A stretch of DNA of 64,000 bases, taken from Dryomyza anilis. Taxonomy: Eukaryota; Arthropoda; Insecta; Diptera; Dryomyzidae. Numbering within the stretch: position 1 is the first letter of the stretch; every line of letters begins with the position of its first letter. A model generated the notes under the pieces. It was not told the origin of the DNA. It saw nothing but the letters and a program-made list of their open reading frames with translations, and did no database searches. The stretch covers positions 80,641,679-80,705,678 of the forward strand of contig OX638134.1 in NCBI GenBank assembly GCA_951804985.1, given 5' to 3'. Shown piece after piece: positions 1-11,347 of the stretch. Both the position numbers and the translations under genes were made by a program.

Positions 1-777
1 ATTTAAGTTAGTTATGGTAATTTAAAGTTAAAACATTTTTTAAGTTTCTTTTTTGCTTCTTCTCCGTTTATGTTCCAAGATATTAACATCAGGATCACAG
101 CATTAGGAAACAGGGGCTCGCTATACTTTGGAGAATAATTTAGTAAATGTTTAATTGGCGAAGCATAATTTGATAGATAGATTTATGGCTGTGCTAAATT
201 GAAACCATTTTAATTTCCATTTTCAAAATTTTTGTGTTTTTTGGTGAGGGAACGTACGTCTCTTGTTTAAATTTTAATCTGAAATTATTATTTGATACCT
301 GTTGTAAATGTGCATCGTATGACCTATATCTCGTTATTGTATCTTCAATACTAATAGTGTACGATCACTGCAAATGTTGAAAAAAGAATCGTTAATTTGC
401 ATATTCACATTATAATTCTAAATAGCCCCGTGTATTATGTAAACTGATTTTTTTTTTTGATTTTTTTTTCATATTTACCATCACAAAATGAAATTATTGA
501 AATGCAAAAAATTATGCAAAACTGTGATATTTTGTTTTTGCAATTTTTGAAGTACATAACGCGTGATTATTTTAGTTTTAAGTTTAAATTTAAGTAATTA
601 TATATCATTTTAAAAAGCAAATGTTGTGCTGCGGCAGATGTTAAAAATTAAGGAAAGTGTCCCATCGAAGCACGGAGTAAATATCAGCTTTGACGTTTGT
701 TCTTTCGCTCATCTATGCGAGTGTATGCGTGCGCCTGTTTTGGGCAGAGTTGCCAACCGCTCTAATGATTCGCCTTA
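1..777. other. AT-rich intergenic DNA, no gene seen
   Basis: The stretch is A/T rich with T-runs near 450-470. The 626-859 open frame is not convincing: it has no recognisable domain and its 3' part runs into the inverted-repeat element that starts at 783. Nothing else could be assigned. Confidence 0.6.
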
Positions 778-782
778 CGTTG

Positions 783-2779
783 CACAGTGGGCCCAAACGC
801 TCTTAAATCGGGTGAAATTCAGTATTGTCAGAATCACCCAACCGAATTTAAAATTTTAAAATGTGTTGTACAGAGAGAACTTGAGAGAACTTAAGTTTTG
901 AAATTAAGTTGAAAATTTTTTCATGATAAATTTTTCAAAAATTGTAAAAAATCCAAAAATTATCCGATTTTTAAATTTTTTTTGTTTATGGATAGCTTAT
1001 ATTGACATCTAAAAAAAATAAGCTTACATGAGAAAATATCTTGTTTAGTTTTAAAGATATAGACTTGAACATGATTTTTTTTTAATTTTTGGAGTTTTTA
1101 CTTTACATATTTTTACATAGATTGTTCATTTTATCCTGAAATCAAAATATTTGTACGGGACTTTCAAAACCAATTAACACATAAATTATAAACTGAAAAC
1201 CGTTTTTAAATATCTCAAGGGGTTTAGTAAATATAAAATTGTAAAGTCGAAATTTTTTTTATTTTCCATTTTTTCATTTTTTTCTTTTGTTGGAAAATTT
1301 GACTTTTACGGAAATCTCCGTAAGTATTTTTTCTCTTCAGTAACATGTACTTTTGTTAAATTTTTTTGATAGATAACATTACTGAGAATCTTTTAAATGA
1401 TAAAACTTATCCAAAATATATTTAACCAATCTGGCAACACTGGTCGAATTCAAGTTTTTATACCCTACACTAAGAGTGAAAGGGTATATTCAGTTTGGTA
1501 CGCCGTTTGTAACACCCAGAAGAAAGCATCTCCGGTATGGAAAAGTATATATATTCTTGATCAGCATGACCTCCTGAGTCGATTTAGCGATGTCCGTCTG
1601 TCCGTCTGTCTGTCTGTCCGTCTGTCTGTCCGTCTGTCTGTCTGTCTGTCTGTTGAAATCCCTAAGGCTTTTAAAATTGAAGAGCTAGATAAATGAAACT
1701 TATAACTTAGATTACTAATATACCTACGCTGTATGTGCGAAAAAATTGGCGAGATCGGTCCATTGTGACCTATGATCCGACCACTTATGTTCAAATACCA
1801 CATATAAAATGTACATATAAAGATCAATTTTTATGTATACGTGCTTAGGTAAACTTTGTTGGTCAAATATATATTGACATCATGCTCAAATACATGATAA
1901 TAATGTTTTCCGGCGAAAAGACTTGTGGTTCACAAAAAAAAAATCGAAATTCGGTACACCTACCCATTTGTAAATATGGGTATCAAATGAATGGAAATTC
2001 TTCAGCGATTGAATGTTTGTAGTTTTTTTCAGGATTCGTATACCCTGGTGACCTATATATCACTTTGAATGGTAACCACACATATGTGTAGGGTATTCAT
2101 AGTCGGCTTAGACCGACTATAATTTTGATAATCCTAACTATCATAATTACACCTACTTTAAAATTTCCCATGTGATCTAACCTTCCCAACTGGTTTAATT
2201 TTTTTTTAATTTGACCCCCTGCAGAAAAGTTTTCAAAGTCGAATGATGTTTGGCATCATTGCAAAGAAAAGATTTCAAGGAATCTCTGTGACGTATATAA
2301 AAACAATCTGTATATAGTTTCTGAACACTTTTTTTTCAGTTTATAATATGTGTGTTAATTGTTTTTGAAAGTCCCGTACAAATATTTTGATTTCAGGATA
2401 AAATGTACAATCTATGTAAAAAATGTAAAGTAAAGTCTCCAAAAATTAAAAAAAAAAATCATGTTCAATTGTATATCTTTAAAACTATACAATATTTTCT
2501 CATGTAAGCACATTTTTTTTGATGTCAATATATGCTATCCATAAACAAAAGAATATTTAAAATCGGAAAACTTTTGGATTTTTTAAAATTTTTGAAAAAT
2601 TTATCATGAAAATATGTTCAACCTTAATGATTTTTATCTCCATAACTATTAAAGATACAAACTCTAAATTTAAAACTTAAGTTCTCTCAAGTTCTCTCTG
2701 TACAACACTTTTTTTATCGGTTGGGGGGTTCCGACACAACTGAATTTCACCCGATTTAAGAGCGCTTGGGCACACTGTG
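783..2779. mobile_element. Transib-like non-autonomous fold-back element
   Basis: The two ends are inverted copies. The left end begins CACAGTGGGCCCAAACGC; the right end, read on the minus strand, begins CACAGTGTGCCCAAGCGC. The two arms stay alignable for about 425-450 bp (783-1205 against 2779-2330), including the GAGAGAACTTGAGAG segment. The flanking pentamers are CGTTG (778-782) and CGTGG (2780-2784), matching at four of five bases. Transib elements are known for CAC(A/T)(A/G)TG ends and 5-bp GC-rich target duplications, which fits. No transposase frame remains. A mini-me element (1456-2121) sits in the middle. A partial copy at 32190-32657 runs without interruption across that insertion point, so the mini-me is secondary. 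A hAT origin (CAGTG ends, 8-bp duplication) is the main alternative, but the 8-bp flanks do not match. Confidence 0.6.
1456..2121 (+). mobile_element. mini-me element, nested copy
   Basis: It starts at TTTTATACCCTACAC and ends at GTGTAGGGTATTCATAGTCGG followed by the palindromic partner GACCGACTATA. It contains the conserved TATATATTCTTGATCAGCAT core (about 1548-1570) followed directly by a (GTCY)n tract (about 1589-1652). This (TA)n-core-(GTCY)n arrangement is the hallmark of dipteran mini-me retroelement-like repeats. It has no coding capacity. It lies inside the Transib-like element. Confidence 0.8.
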
Positions 2780-2784
2780 CGTGG

Positions 2785-3240
2785 GTTTAATGCGGCGTTC
2801 ACATCAGTAGATGTTATAGAGTTTACGTTTGCGGCGTGAACACTATGTTTTATTTTAAATTGTCTTAAATGAATAATTATTATGTAATTCGTATGTGTCC
2901 TTAAAACAGCGAAAAAGATATTATTAAAAAAAAATATTTGTATTGTAGATCAGTAAGTAAATTAATTTTATATATTAACTTATATTGGTAACTCCTCAAA
3001 CGCATTATAAATATTTACAAATTTTCCGAAATTAATTTTCCACTATACCTTTTGCGCCCCTTGCAATAAGTGATGCAGGTGAACGGATTTCATATGCATT
3101 AATATCAGATTATATTGGTACAAAATGAAATTAATGTGCCATAAAAAAATATATATTTATTTTCTACCCGAATTGAGCACTTGGAACTGGATCAGAACTG
3201 CAGTAAAGTAAAACAGATTCTAGTCTTTGGAGTTTTCGGA
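2785..3240. other. AT-rich spacer upstream of protease gene 1
   Basis: There is no open frame of note and no repeat shared with the rest of the window that I could recognise. It ends where the GATA-motif cluster begins. Confidence 0.5.
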
Positions 3241-3242
3241 AA

Positions 3243-3450
3243 TTATCAGTTCGAATTCAGCTGATTGGATTTGGCTTTCCGATAAACGATCGCACGTTTA
3301 TCAGTGCGTTGATAACCAACTGTATTTTCCACGTTACGTTTATACTGAACTTAATCATATTTCAAATGAAACACGATTCTAATCGCTAAAAAATTACCAC
3401 AATTATTAAGTTTATCAGCAAGATGAATTTTTGGGACTGCCCACTTATCG
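3243..3450 (+). promoter_or_regulatory. GATA-motif cluster upstream of protease gene 1
   Basis: Six GATA cores fall in about 210 bp: TTATCAG at 3243, GATAAA at 3281, TTATCAG at 3298, GATAAC at 3311, TTATCAG at 3412 and CTTATCG at 3444. Several have the extended TGATAA form. In flies such sites bind the endodermal GATA factors that drive midgut genes. A similar cluster lies upstream of gene 2. Activity is inferred, not shown. Confidence 0.55.
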
Positions 3451-3507
3451 AAAAGTCTGAAAGGCGTAGTTTTTTCCATCACAAAAAAAAAACAAAACTC
3501 ATTTTAC

Positions 3508-3546
3508 TATAAAATCCCTTGGTATCGCTATTACTGACATCAGTTC
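3508..3546 (+). promoter_or_regulatory. TATA box and initiator of protease gene 1
   Basis: TATAAAAT starts at 3508 and an arthropod initiator, ATCAGTT, lies at 3539-3545, so the A of TCAGT (3542) would be +1, about 34 bp downstream. The leader would be about 21 nt. The same words, ACTATAAAATCCCTT and ATCAGTTCAACTAA, recur before gene 2, which supports this assignment. Confidence 0.8.
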
Positions 3547-3562
3547 AACTAACAAGTTCAAC

Positions 3563-4624
3563 ATGAAATATTTCATCGCAATAACACTCGCTCTTTTGGG
3601 TGTTGCCTGTGCCGGTACCATTGGCAACGTTGACTGGAGCGCCATTCAACCTTTGAATCTAAATGTGGCAGCTACTGTACCAGATGATGCCAGAGTACCC
3701 GAAGGACGCATAACCAATGGCAATGTAGCGGCACCAAAACAATTTCCCTATCAGGCGGGTCTCTCGTTATATACAACACAAGGAAGGTTCTGGTGCGGTG
3801 GCACTGTAATTTCCGATCGTTGGATTCTGACCGCGGCGCATTGCACTGATGATCTGTAAGTTAAAAAAAAGAGATTTTCTCCAAAGTCCCATCAATTTTT
3901 ATAATGAAAATGATTTCAGCTCCACCGGTGTCGAAGTTTATTTGGGTGCTTTTAATCGTGCTGATCCCACAGAGCGCAATCAACACATCATCTTCGTGTC
4001 CAAGAAGAATGTCATCGTACACGAGAACTGGCAACCCGATGTGCTGGTTAATGATATCTCCTTGATTAAGCTGCCCGTCGTACTTGAATTTAATGGTAGC
4101 GTACTTGAAATTACCACAAAACTTGTAACTTATGCAGTAAAAATACTATTTCAGAATATTTGCAACCCGCTAAATTGCCCAAAATGTCGGACTCTTATGA
4201 CACGTATGAGGGTCAGAAAGCGTTTGCCTCCGGTTGGGGTGATATCAGCGATGGTACGTAATAACAGCATCTATCAGAATTACACATAATATGCATTCAT
4301 TTTTCTATAGATAAAGCTTTGAAGGGAGTAACCGATAAATTGCGTTGGATTGAGGTACCCATTATGACGAACAAAGGTTGCAACACTTGGTATTTGGGTT
4401 CAATAACTCCCGAAAATATTTGCATCAAGACCACTGGTGGGTTTTCGACATGCAGTGGTGATTCTGGTGGTCCACTGGTTTTAGCTGATGGCTCTAATAC
4501 ACTGATTGGTGCTACCTCCTTTGGCATTGCTTTGGGCTGTGAGAAGGGCTGGCCTGGCGTTTTTACGCGTGTTACCTCGTATTTGGACTGGATCGCGGAA
4601 AATTCGGGTGTTGTAAACTATTGA
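3563..4624 (+). CDS. secreted chymotrypsin-like serine protease 1 (S1A, Jonah/brachyurin-like)
   Basis: The product is probably a midgut digestive endopeptidase. CDS: 3563-3855, 3920-4095, 4155-4253 and 4311-4624, with introns of 64, 59 and 57 bp and canonical GT/AG ends. This gives 293 residues. Residues 1-17 or so form a signal peptide (hydrophobic core, AXA-like end at VACAG). A propeptide follows to Arg49, and the mature chain starts ITNG at 50. The catalytic triad is complete: His93 (TAAHC), Asp143 (NDISL) and Ser241 (GDSGGP). The base of the S1 pocket, six residues before the serine, is Ser235, as in chymotrypsin, and the SFG motif keeps the pocket open, so cleavage after large hydrophobic residues is expected. 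The start is the first ATG after the initiator. AATAAA occurs at 4690 and 4703. The same ORF without splicing would end at the first intron, so splicing is required. The paralogue is at 10272-11332 on the minus strand. Exact orthology (Jonah versus brachyurin group) is not settled. Confidence 0.93.
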
Positions 4625-4758
4625 TTTGTAAATTCTCAGGCTATATCTTATAAGGCTATTTAATACTCTTTTTTAATTGTAAAAAATGCAATAAATTTAA
4701 ACAATAAACGTATTATTTTAAAAATATTATATGATTTTCTTATTTTTTTGTAAAAATA

Positions 4759-5093
4759 AAGGGTTTTTCAAATGGAATGCTACAAAAGTAGAGCGACAGG
4801 GACAGCAAACGATGCCATATTTCTTGCGACTCTTTTGACATTTCTCTTTAGTAAAGTTTGCCATTTCATGATGGAAAGAAAGATTCGAATTTCGGTAGTA
4901 AATTTTAATAATTTCGACTCGTTGTTGGCTCGTATATCTTTCCATCATAAAATGGCAAACCTTACTGAAGATAAATGTCGAAAGAGCGGCAAGAAATATG
5001 GCGTCGTTTGCTGTCCCTGTCGCTCTACTTTTGTAGCGTCCCTGTTGAAAAACCCTTAAAAAAAACTTTTGTAGCGCTCTTATTGAAAAACAT
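4759..5093 (-). mobile_element. MITE-1 of the DD41D mariner family, fold-back form
   Basis: The left end begins AAGGGTTTTTCAA after a TA. The right side has an inner end TTGAAAAACCCTT (5045-5057) and then a second, decayed outer end (GTAGCGCTCTTATTGAAAAA to about 5091). The two halves are inverted copies of one sequence, so the element folds back. Read on the minus strand it carries the start of a transposase frame, MMERYTSQQRVEI, cut off after about 20 codons. It has the same ends as the decayed transposase copy at 34951-35829 and as the MITEs at 38790 and 49588, so it is most likely an internally deleted relative. Confidence 0.75.
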
Positions 5094-6165
5094 TGTAAAA
5101 CAATATAATAGTTTATATTAAAATTTTTGTCAATTCTCATATATTCTACCATAAATGCTTTCAAAAACTATTCTTTAAATCCTGTTAATTTTTTTTCCCC
5201 AAAAATAAACAGCTTATGTTTCGCTTCACTTGTCATAAATTTTAAATGGACACATTTTGTGCGCTGCAAATACCTGCTTAAATGGCTGCGAGTTACTGCC
5301 ACCTCTGCCTAAAAGGCTGCCAGACTATTGGACTCTCAGGTATGTAGCCTTTAAGCCACACAACATATTAAGCGCCAACACACTGGCTGCCAATAGCATC
5401 GAGCGTCGCATTTAAGCCAGATTTAAGTCCGAAAAACCTACTCGAAAAATAAAACACTTTCGTTTTAACCGCATTTTGTCAATTGTAGGTTTTATTGCTA
5501 TGGCTAACGCTCTGCGACACTAGATGGCGCTGGCATTGAAAATACAAAGCGATGGAAAACGAGAGAGCGAGTGGTGCCAGAAGAGTGGGACAACATAGGT
5601 TGAATCTAGACACAGATAAACTACGGTTACATTTAACCCAGTGATAAAGTTTTATGGTTTTGTGTGTGTGCGTGACTATGTGTCTGTGTTTTGGCCGCAA
5701 CGAACGCAGCAGGTGAATCCTTGCATATCCTTGATGTCGTTGTCGGGGTCTATTTCGATGTCGATGGCTGCGTCGGTGTCGATGTCACTGTTTGGTGCTG
5801 GTTGGTGTCGCTGGTTGGTGTCGTTGTCGCTTAAGCATTAAGCATGAGATAAATTGTTATTGCGACGTTAAGGATATATGAGAGTTAAGGATATGTGTGT
5901 GTCTGTCTGTGTGTGTGTGTTACATATATGTCTATGTGCCTGTATGTGTGCGTCTGCAATACCTTAATTTATTATTGTAATGGCCAACAACAACGACAAA
6001 AGAAAAAACATAAATTACCTGAAATAGTCGTTGTCCTTCGTCCTGCGACAATTGAGATTAAATGCAGTAACGAAAAACTTAAAACAGAAAAAAATTCCAG
6101 ACAACAGTACCATAAAATAAGGTAGTACCCAATGAATTAACAGCAAATGAAATAAAATTCAAAAC
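5094..6165. other. intergenic DNA with GT-rich simple repeats
   Basis: A GC-moderate stretch (5270-5460) is followed by GT-rich low complexity, with GTGTGTGCGTG at 5660-5680 and (GT)n at 5893-5955. I see no coding potential beyond low-complexity frames and no RNA gene. Confidence 0.5.
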
Positions 6166-6169
6166 AACC

Positions 6170-6610
6170 CAAGCAACCATTTAGTAGGCAGCTCAAATAC
6201 TGCTAAGTCACTCGTAGGAATTTGAAGAGTTTATACTCGCCAGTGAAAACTAGTAGAAAACTTGTCGGTTACTTGTAGGGATTTGACGAGTATATCCCCC
6301 TTGAATAAAACTAGTCAAAAACTGGTAGGTTACAAAACATGGTAGGTTACTGCCAGTAAAACTATTGAAAAACTGTTCAATGACTGGTCTGTCCCTATTA
6401 AAACTAGTCAAACACTAGTCAGTTACTGGTAGACATTTGAAGAGCAGATCCCTGCCAGTAAAACTAGTCAAAACTGGTTTGTCTCCAGTAAAACTAATCA
6501 AAAACTGCCCGTTTACTTGCTGGGATTTGAAGAGCAGATCCCTGCCAGTAAAACTAGTAGACCAGTTCTAGAAACTAGAACTGGTCGGTTACTGGTAGGG
6601 AAATTCACAG
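6170..6610. repeat. degenerate repeat built on ACTAGTCAAAAACTGGT
   Basis: Variants of ACTAGTCAAAAACTGGT, TTACTGGTAGGGATTTGAAGA and GCAGATCCCTGCCAGTAAA recur with irregular spacing of roughly 60-80 bp. The copies are too diverged to define one period. The origin is unknown. Confidence 0.6.
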
Positions 6611-7024
6611 AAACCGAAGGGTTTTGATGGCTAGTTTCTGGTCGGAAATTGCATGAAATCGCTTGTGAGATACTCCTGAATATCAAAACTGCCTGGATAA
6701 TGCAACCAAAAAAAATTCCCTCAAATCCCATTAAAATTGGTCAATAGGACAATTATTGATTTAATAGTATATAAAAAATAAATCTTTTCACATAAAGTCA
6801 ACAGCAATGTCATGGTATTTTGTAGTATTTAGTGTCATTTTCCGATTAAAATAATAATTTATCCTATTGAATATTTTTAATAGCAAAAAACTATTATTTA
6901 TATAGTATTTTTTTCTGGGTGTGGTCGGAATTGTTATTTGGGAAAACAGTAAGAAAACTTACGTAAGATGGGAAATTTTGAAGTACGAAAATTTTGATAG
7001 TTGCTGTAAGCAAGAATTATAAAA
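6611..7024. other. AT-rich intergenic DNA
   Basis: I found no gene or recognisable repeat here apart from the tail of the ACTGG repeats and short A/T runs. Confidence 0.45.
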
Positions 7025-7460
7025 GTTATAGTCGGACTAATCCGACGATACATGCGCATTTCCTGGGGTTGCGGATGGGACATTCGTACGCTTAAAATTT
7101 AAATATCTCAAAGGAAATTTTATAAATTTATTTGTTTTTTTTTTACAAATGTTATTTAAATAGGAATAAACATATGCACAACTTAGAGAATTCTATACGG
7201 TAGATTAAAAGATACAAATCAAATAGTTGTCGTTCCGGACGGGACAAAAGCGGAAGTGTATTTTGAGATTTATATGGATATTGCAAAAAGTCAGCGATTT
7301 TTTTTTGTGTGTATACTTTGTTCCCAAGTTTATAGTTTTTTCGTAATAAATGACAGAATAATTCCGGATGTTCTGTATAAAAATTTGCACTACGATTATT
7401 TGCTAAAAATAATTTTATATCTGAGAATATTAATAGTCATTATTACGAAATAAAAAATGA
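7025..7460 (+). repeat. repeat family X, copy 1
   Basis: It begins near a GTCGGACTAATCCGAC palindrome that resembles the mini-me terminal palindrome. It then runs through GCATTTCCTGGGG, CATTCGTACGCTTAAAA, CTATACGGTAGATTAAAAGA and ACTTTGTTCCCAAGTTTATAG. All of these recur in inverted orientation at 12035-12660. A short open frame at 7256-7453 is matched by similar frames in the other copy. That is expected from nucleotide similarity and is not strong evidence for a protein. Confidence 0.6.
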
Positions 7461-7574
7461 TATACGATTCGAATATCCAGAGGTTTTTTTAAGGTTTTGA
7501 AGGTTTTGGACGTGACAGATTTAAATTAGCTGTAAAAAAATGTCTAGATTTACTAGAAAATCGATGTTTACATT

Positions 7575-8287
7575 TTTATACCCTACACCTATGAGGTACA
7601 GGGTATATTAACTTTGTGCATATATTGTAACGCCCCTTAGGAGGCGTGTCCGGTATGGAAAAGTATATATATTCTTGATCAGCATCACTACCCGAGTCCG
7701 TTTAGCCATGTCCGTCTGTCTGTCCGTCTTGCTGTCTTGCTGTCCGAATACAGAATAACTTGAGAAATACTGATCAGAATACGATGAAATTTCGTCTCAA
7801 TATATTTTATCCAAAAGTAGGAACTGAGTTTGAAAATGAGCCAAATCAGTCAACGGACACGCCCACCTCCCATACAAGTCACTTTTATATAACTCTTTCG
7901 GAACTAATAACTCGAAAAGTATTCAAGGTATAGTTATAAAGTTTAAAACTTATTGTTAGAATTCACCTAAAAATATGTGGTCCAAAAATGGGCGTGATCC
8001 GCCCACTTTTTTTTTTCATTATTTCCCGGGTTTTCATAGTGGAAATTTGATCCGTAAATTATTAAAATCAAATCTATGAAATATTAGCCTTTCAATATTT
8101 TAAATATAGGCGTGGTCCGCCCAATTACAATTTTCAAATTTATTTTTTTTAGTTTTTTATACTTTATATAATTTTTTTAATTTATGGGGATATAAGACGT
8201 AAATTTCTGATATATGAATAATATTCTGAGGGTTAATATCCCCACCAAATGTGTAGGGTATTCCATAGTCGGGCCCGACCGACTATA
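7575..8287 (+). mobile_element. mini-me element, copy 2
   Basis: It starts at TTTATACCCTACACCTATGA and ends GTGTAGGGTATTCCATAGTC with the GGGCCCGACCGACTATA terminal palindrome. The core TATATATTCTTGATCAGCAT (about 7664-7683) and the GTCCGTCTGTCTGTCCGTC tract follow in the expected order. It is closely similar, in inverted orientation, to the copy at 33014-33749. The similarity continues past the terminal palindrome into CATGTGACCGAACTTACCCA, so the true 3' end of this subfamily may lie further out. Confidence 0.85.
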
Positions 8288-9685
8288 AAAATCCGCACCA
8301 TGTGACCGAACTTACCCATGTGACCTAACTTTCCCAACTCGTTGAAAATGCCGAGGTTATTCTGATTTAGAAACAGAGAATTCAACTCCAAAAAAATTTG
8401 TTAGTTTAATATGATAATAAATGTATCTTTTTGGTTACGCACATACGTCACAATAGGAGGCCGTTATACAAAAATCCCTATTTGTTCCTAATTTTAATTT
8501 CAATACTTATTTTTAAGCTTTAGATATATTAATTAAGACTGTCTGAAAAAACAGAAAATGATATTATGTATTTGTATTTCTTTCAAACTATTTAATTTTG
8601 TTACTCAAAATTAGATCATCTTTGAGATTAACATCTTTCAAGCATGCGACTCATATATATTATACACCATTGGATTTCATTAATGCTTGCTGTGAATAAT
8701 TCAAACGTATAGAAGAAGTACGACCTTTACATTTTTTTTTATATTTGCCAAATGTCAAAATAAGCCAATAGTTTTGCTGCATATGTCCTGCAACACATGA
8801 TGTTTATTTGTGTCTATTGTAAATAACAAAATATGTATTACTTTTGTGGTAAACATCTTGTAATCAATTTGCATATGTCATATTTAATCGATACTAACCG
8901 TTTTCTTTTAACTAATAGGATAGTTGAAATTATGTAACAAGACGTACATTTAAACAGATAATTGCAGCAAGACTTTCATAAACATTTTTTGTATATAAAT
9001 ACGGACAGTTAACGTTCCGTCAAATCGCCCGACTCCGTTTGTGTTCTATTTTGTTCAGTATTTTGGAAGACTTCCTTTTTGTCGATGCAATTGCATCAGA
9101 TTACTATGACTGCATCACCGATTTTTGTTCATTATTAGTTTAATTTTTAAAATTTTATAGATTTGTGAACCAGAAAATATTAGTGTTTATGTTACAAGTC
9201 TCCGCGAAATACTAAAGAAGATAGGTGTTTAAAATACCAGTTCAAAGTTCAAGAGTTAAAAAAGTTTTCACTATGGATTCACTCTGTATTTTTTCAATTT
9301 CAGTCACCAAAATGCGTAAATAACATTATTTTGGTACATTTTCAAAAACATTGTTTAGGTTATTTCATTTGGGGGTTACTTCGTAGTATTATAAAACGTA
9401 GGAATACCAATGATATGTGGCTACAATTCAGAGAACATTTAGTCTATTGTGGCGCTGGCTATCAATTGAAGTGGCGCACAATTTCCAATCGGCAATAATA
9501 TCATTTGTCCACCTTTTGTGAGTTCGACATTTCGACTACGAGCATTTGGGAAAAATTATTTTTGGCAATTAACATTAGAAGAAAAATAAGAAAATTATAA
9601 TCTTAATTGAAAACGATATAATTCAATAATAATACTAATTTCTATATTTTAAGAATTTCTTTTGAGATAATGTGAAAATAATGGA
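8288..9685. other. AT-rich intergenic DNA with a possible orphan promoter
   Basis: No gene is seen. At 8991-8999 a TATATAAAT word is followed about 28 bp later by GTCAAAT and then a GC-moderate stretch (9017-9120), which looks like a core promoter. No credible open frame follows (a 17-codon frame starts at 9085). Confidence 0.4.
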
Positions 9686-9689
9686 GAAC

Positions 9690-10165
9690 CTGGCTTAAAG
9701 TGGGAAATGGTGTAATGTGGGAAATTTCCATTTTTTTTAAACGTTTGTGCATTTTTAGACAACATATTTGTCATGTATTCCTCAATATACCATCCACTTT
9801 TTCATCCACACTTTTAATAACTTTTTTTAATTTTAATATATAATTCCTGGTAGTTTTTTATGAATATTGACTTTATTCTATCAAATAAATTTCTGCATTA
9901 CATTATTATAATGTTTTTGTTCATTAAATGAATATTTTTTTTATATATATTCTGAATGTATTTATTTGACTGTTTGTAAAATTATTCACATTTCCCACTT
10001 TACCCTAGGATTTTTCAAGATGTCCGAAAATGATCTATTTTGAAAAATTACCCAAATTTCAATTTTAAGACATGTAATATGTAATAGACCCTTCAAAAGA
10101 ATTTTAAAAAAATATTTAAATGTATTTTTTTGAAGGCAGTTTCCCACTTTACCATAGTCTACCCT
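9690..10165. repeat. possible MITE with TAAAGTGGGAAA inverted motifs
   Basis: GCTTAAAGTGGGAAATGG and AATGTGGGAAATTTCC (9692-9730) face inverted partners TTCCCACTTTACCCTAGG (9990-10009) and TTTCCCACTTTACCATAGTC (10140-10160). The outer ends are unclear and no target duplication was found. Confidence 0.35.
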
Positions 10166-10271
10166 AAATAATTGTCTATAAATATACAATTTTTTACAAT
10201 TTCACATTTTATTTAAATTTCATTGAGACTTTGAGTATTTTAAAGATTCCATAAAAAGGCAAATAACCAAA

Positions 10272-11332
10272 TTAATTATTAACAACACCCGAATTAGCGG
10301 CGATCCAGTCCAAATAAGAGGTGATACGCGTAAAAACACCCGGCCAACCGCTCTCACAGCCAAATACTATGCCAAAGGAGGTAGCACCAATCAGAGTATT
10401 AGAGCCATCAGCTAAAACCAGAGGGCCACCAGAGTCACCATTGCAAGTCGAAATACCGCCAGTGGTCTTGATACAAATATTTTCAGGAGTTATGGAACCA
10501 AAATACCAGGTAGAGCAACCGCTGTTCGTCATAATGGGTGACTCGATCCAGCGCAATATATCGGTAGCGCCCGGAGTAGCTATAATTTAAAAAACCCTTA
10601 TAAATATCGGGTGGAATGCAACCTAAGCTAATACTACGTACCGTCACTAATGCTACCCCAGCCAGAGGCGATCGCTTTCTGACCAGCATAGTTATCAAAG
10701 GAGTCCGACATTTTAGGCAATTTAGCGGGTTGAATGTAGTCTAAAATGATACGGTACAAAATAGGTAACCCGAGGAGTTTTTCTCTCTGTAAACCTACCA
10801 TTGAACTCAATTGAAACGGGCAACTTGATCAAAGAGATATCGTTCTTCGTGAGTTGAGCATTCCAGTCCTCGTGCACGATGACGTTCTTCTTGGACACGA
10901 AGATAATCTGTTGATTGCGCTCTGTACGATCCAGACGATTATGGGCGCCCAAATAGACATCAACACCGGTGGAACTGAAAACATTTTGACGTTAACATAG
11001 CTAAAACCATTGGGAAACGAACCCATTTTCAAAACCTACAGATTGTCTGTGCAATGAGCTGCGGTCACTACCCAACGATCGGAGATCAAGGTGCCGCCGC
11101 ACCAGGACGCACCTCGGGGTGTGTACAACAAGAGACCCGCCTGATAGGGAAATTGTTTTGGTGCTGCCAAATTACCATTGGTAATGCGTCCTTCGGGTCC
11201 CTTGAAATCCTCTGGTACAGTAGCTGCCACATTAAGATGCAATGGCTGAATTGTGCTCCAGTCAATTTTGCCAATGGAACCGGCACTGGCAACACCCAGT
11301 AGAGCGACAGTTATTGCGATAAAGTATTTCAT
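10272..11332 (-). CDS. secreted chymotrypsin-like serine protease 2 (paralogue of gene 1)
   Basis: Exons on the minus strand are 11332-11040, 10974-10799, 10740-10642 and 10579-10272, all with GT/AG introns (65, 58 and 62 bp). This gives 291 residues. The first three exons are exactly as long as in gene 1 (293, 176 and 99 nt) with the same phases; the last is 6 nt shorter. Signal peptide about 1-17 (VASAG), activation after Arg49 (GR/ITNG), and triad His93, Asp143 and Ser239. The S1 base residue is Ser233, so chymotrypsin-like specificity is expected. The start is supported by alignment with gene 1 and by the matching leader. AATAAA on the minus strand lies at 10213-10208. It is convergent with gene 1 about 5.6 kb away, so the pair arose by an inverted duplication or a duplication plus inversion. 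It is intact and probably functional. Confidence 0.93.
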
Positions 11333-11347
11333 GTTGAACTTATTAGT

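Noticed and set aside
783..2779. hAT assignment from CAGTG-like ends
   Set aside because: The 8-bp flanks do not match, whereas the 5-bp flanks match at four of five bases with CACAGTG ends.
4727..5164. Protein-coding gene over MITE-1
   Set aside because: The frame is the truncated transposase start plus the terminal repeats of the MITE read through.
7256..7453. Small conserved protein in repeat family X
   Set aside because: Similar frames in the other copy can be explained by DNA similarity, the peptides are hydrophobic and AT-driven, and no start context is conserved.
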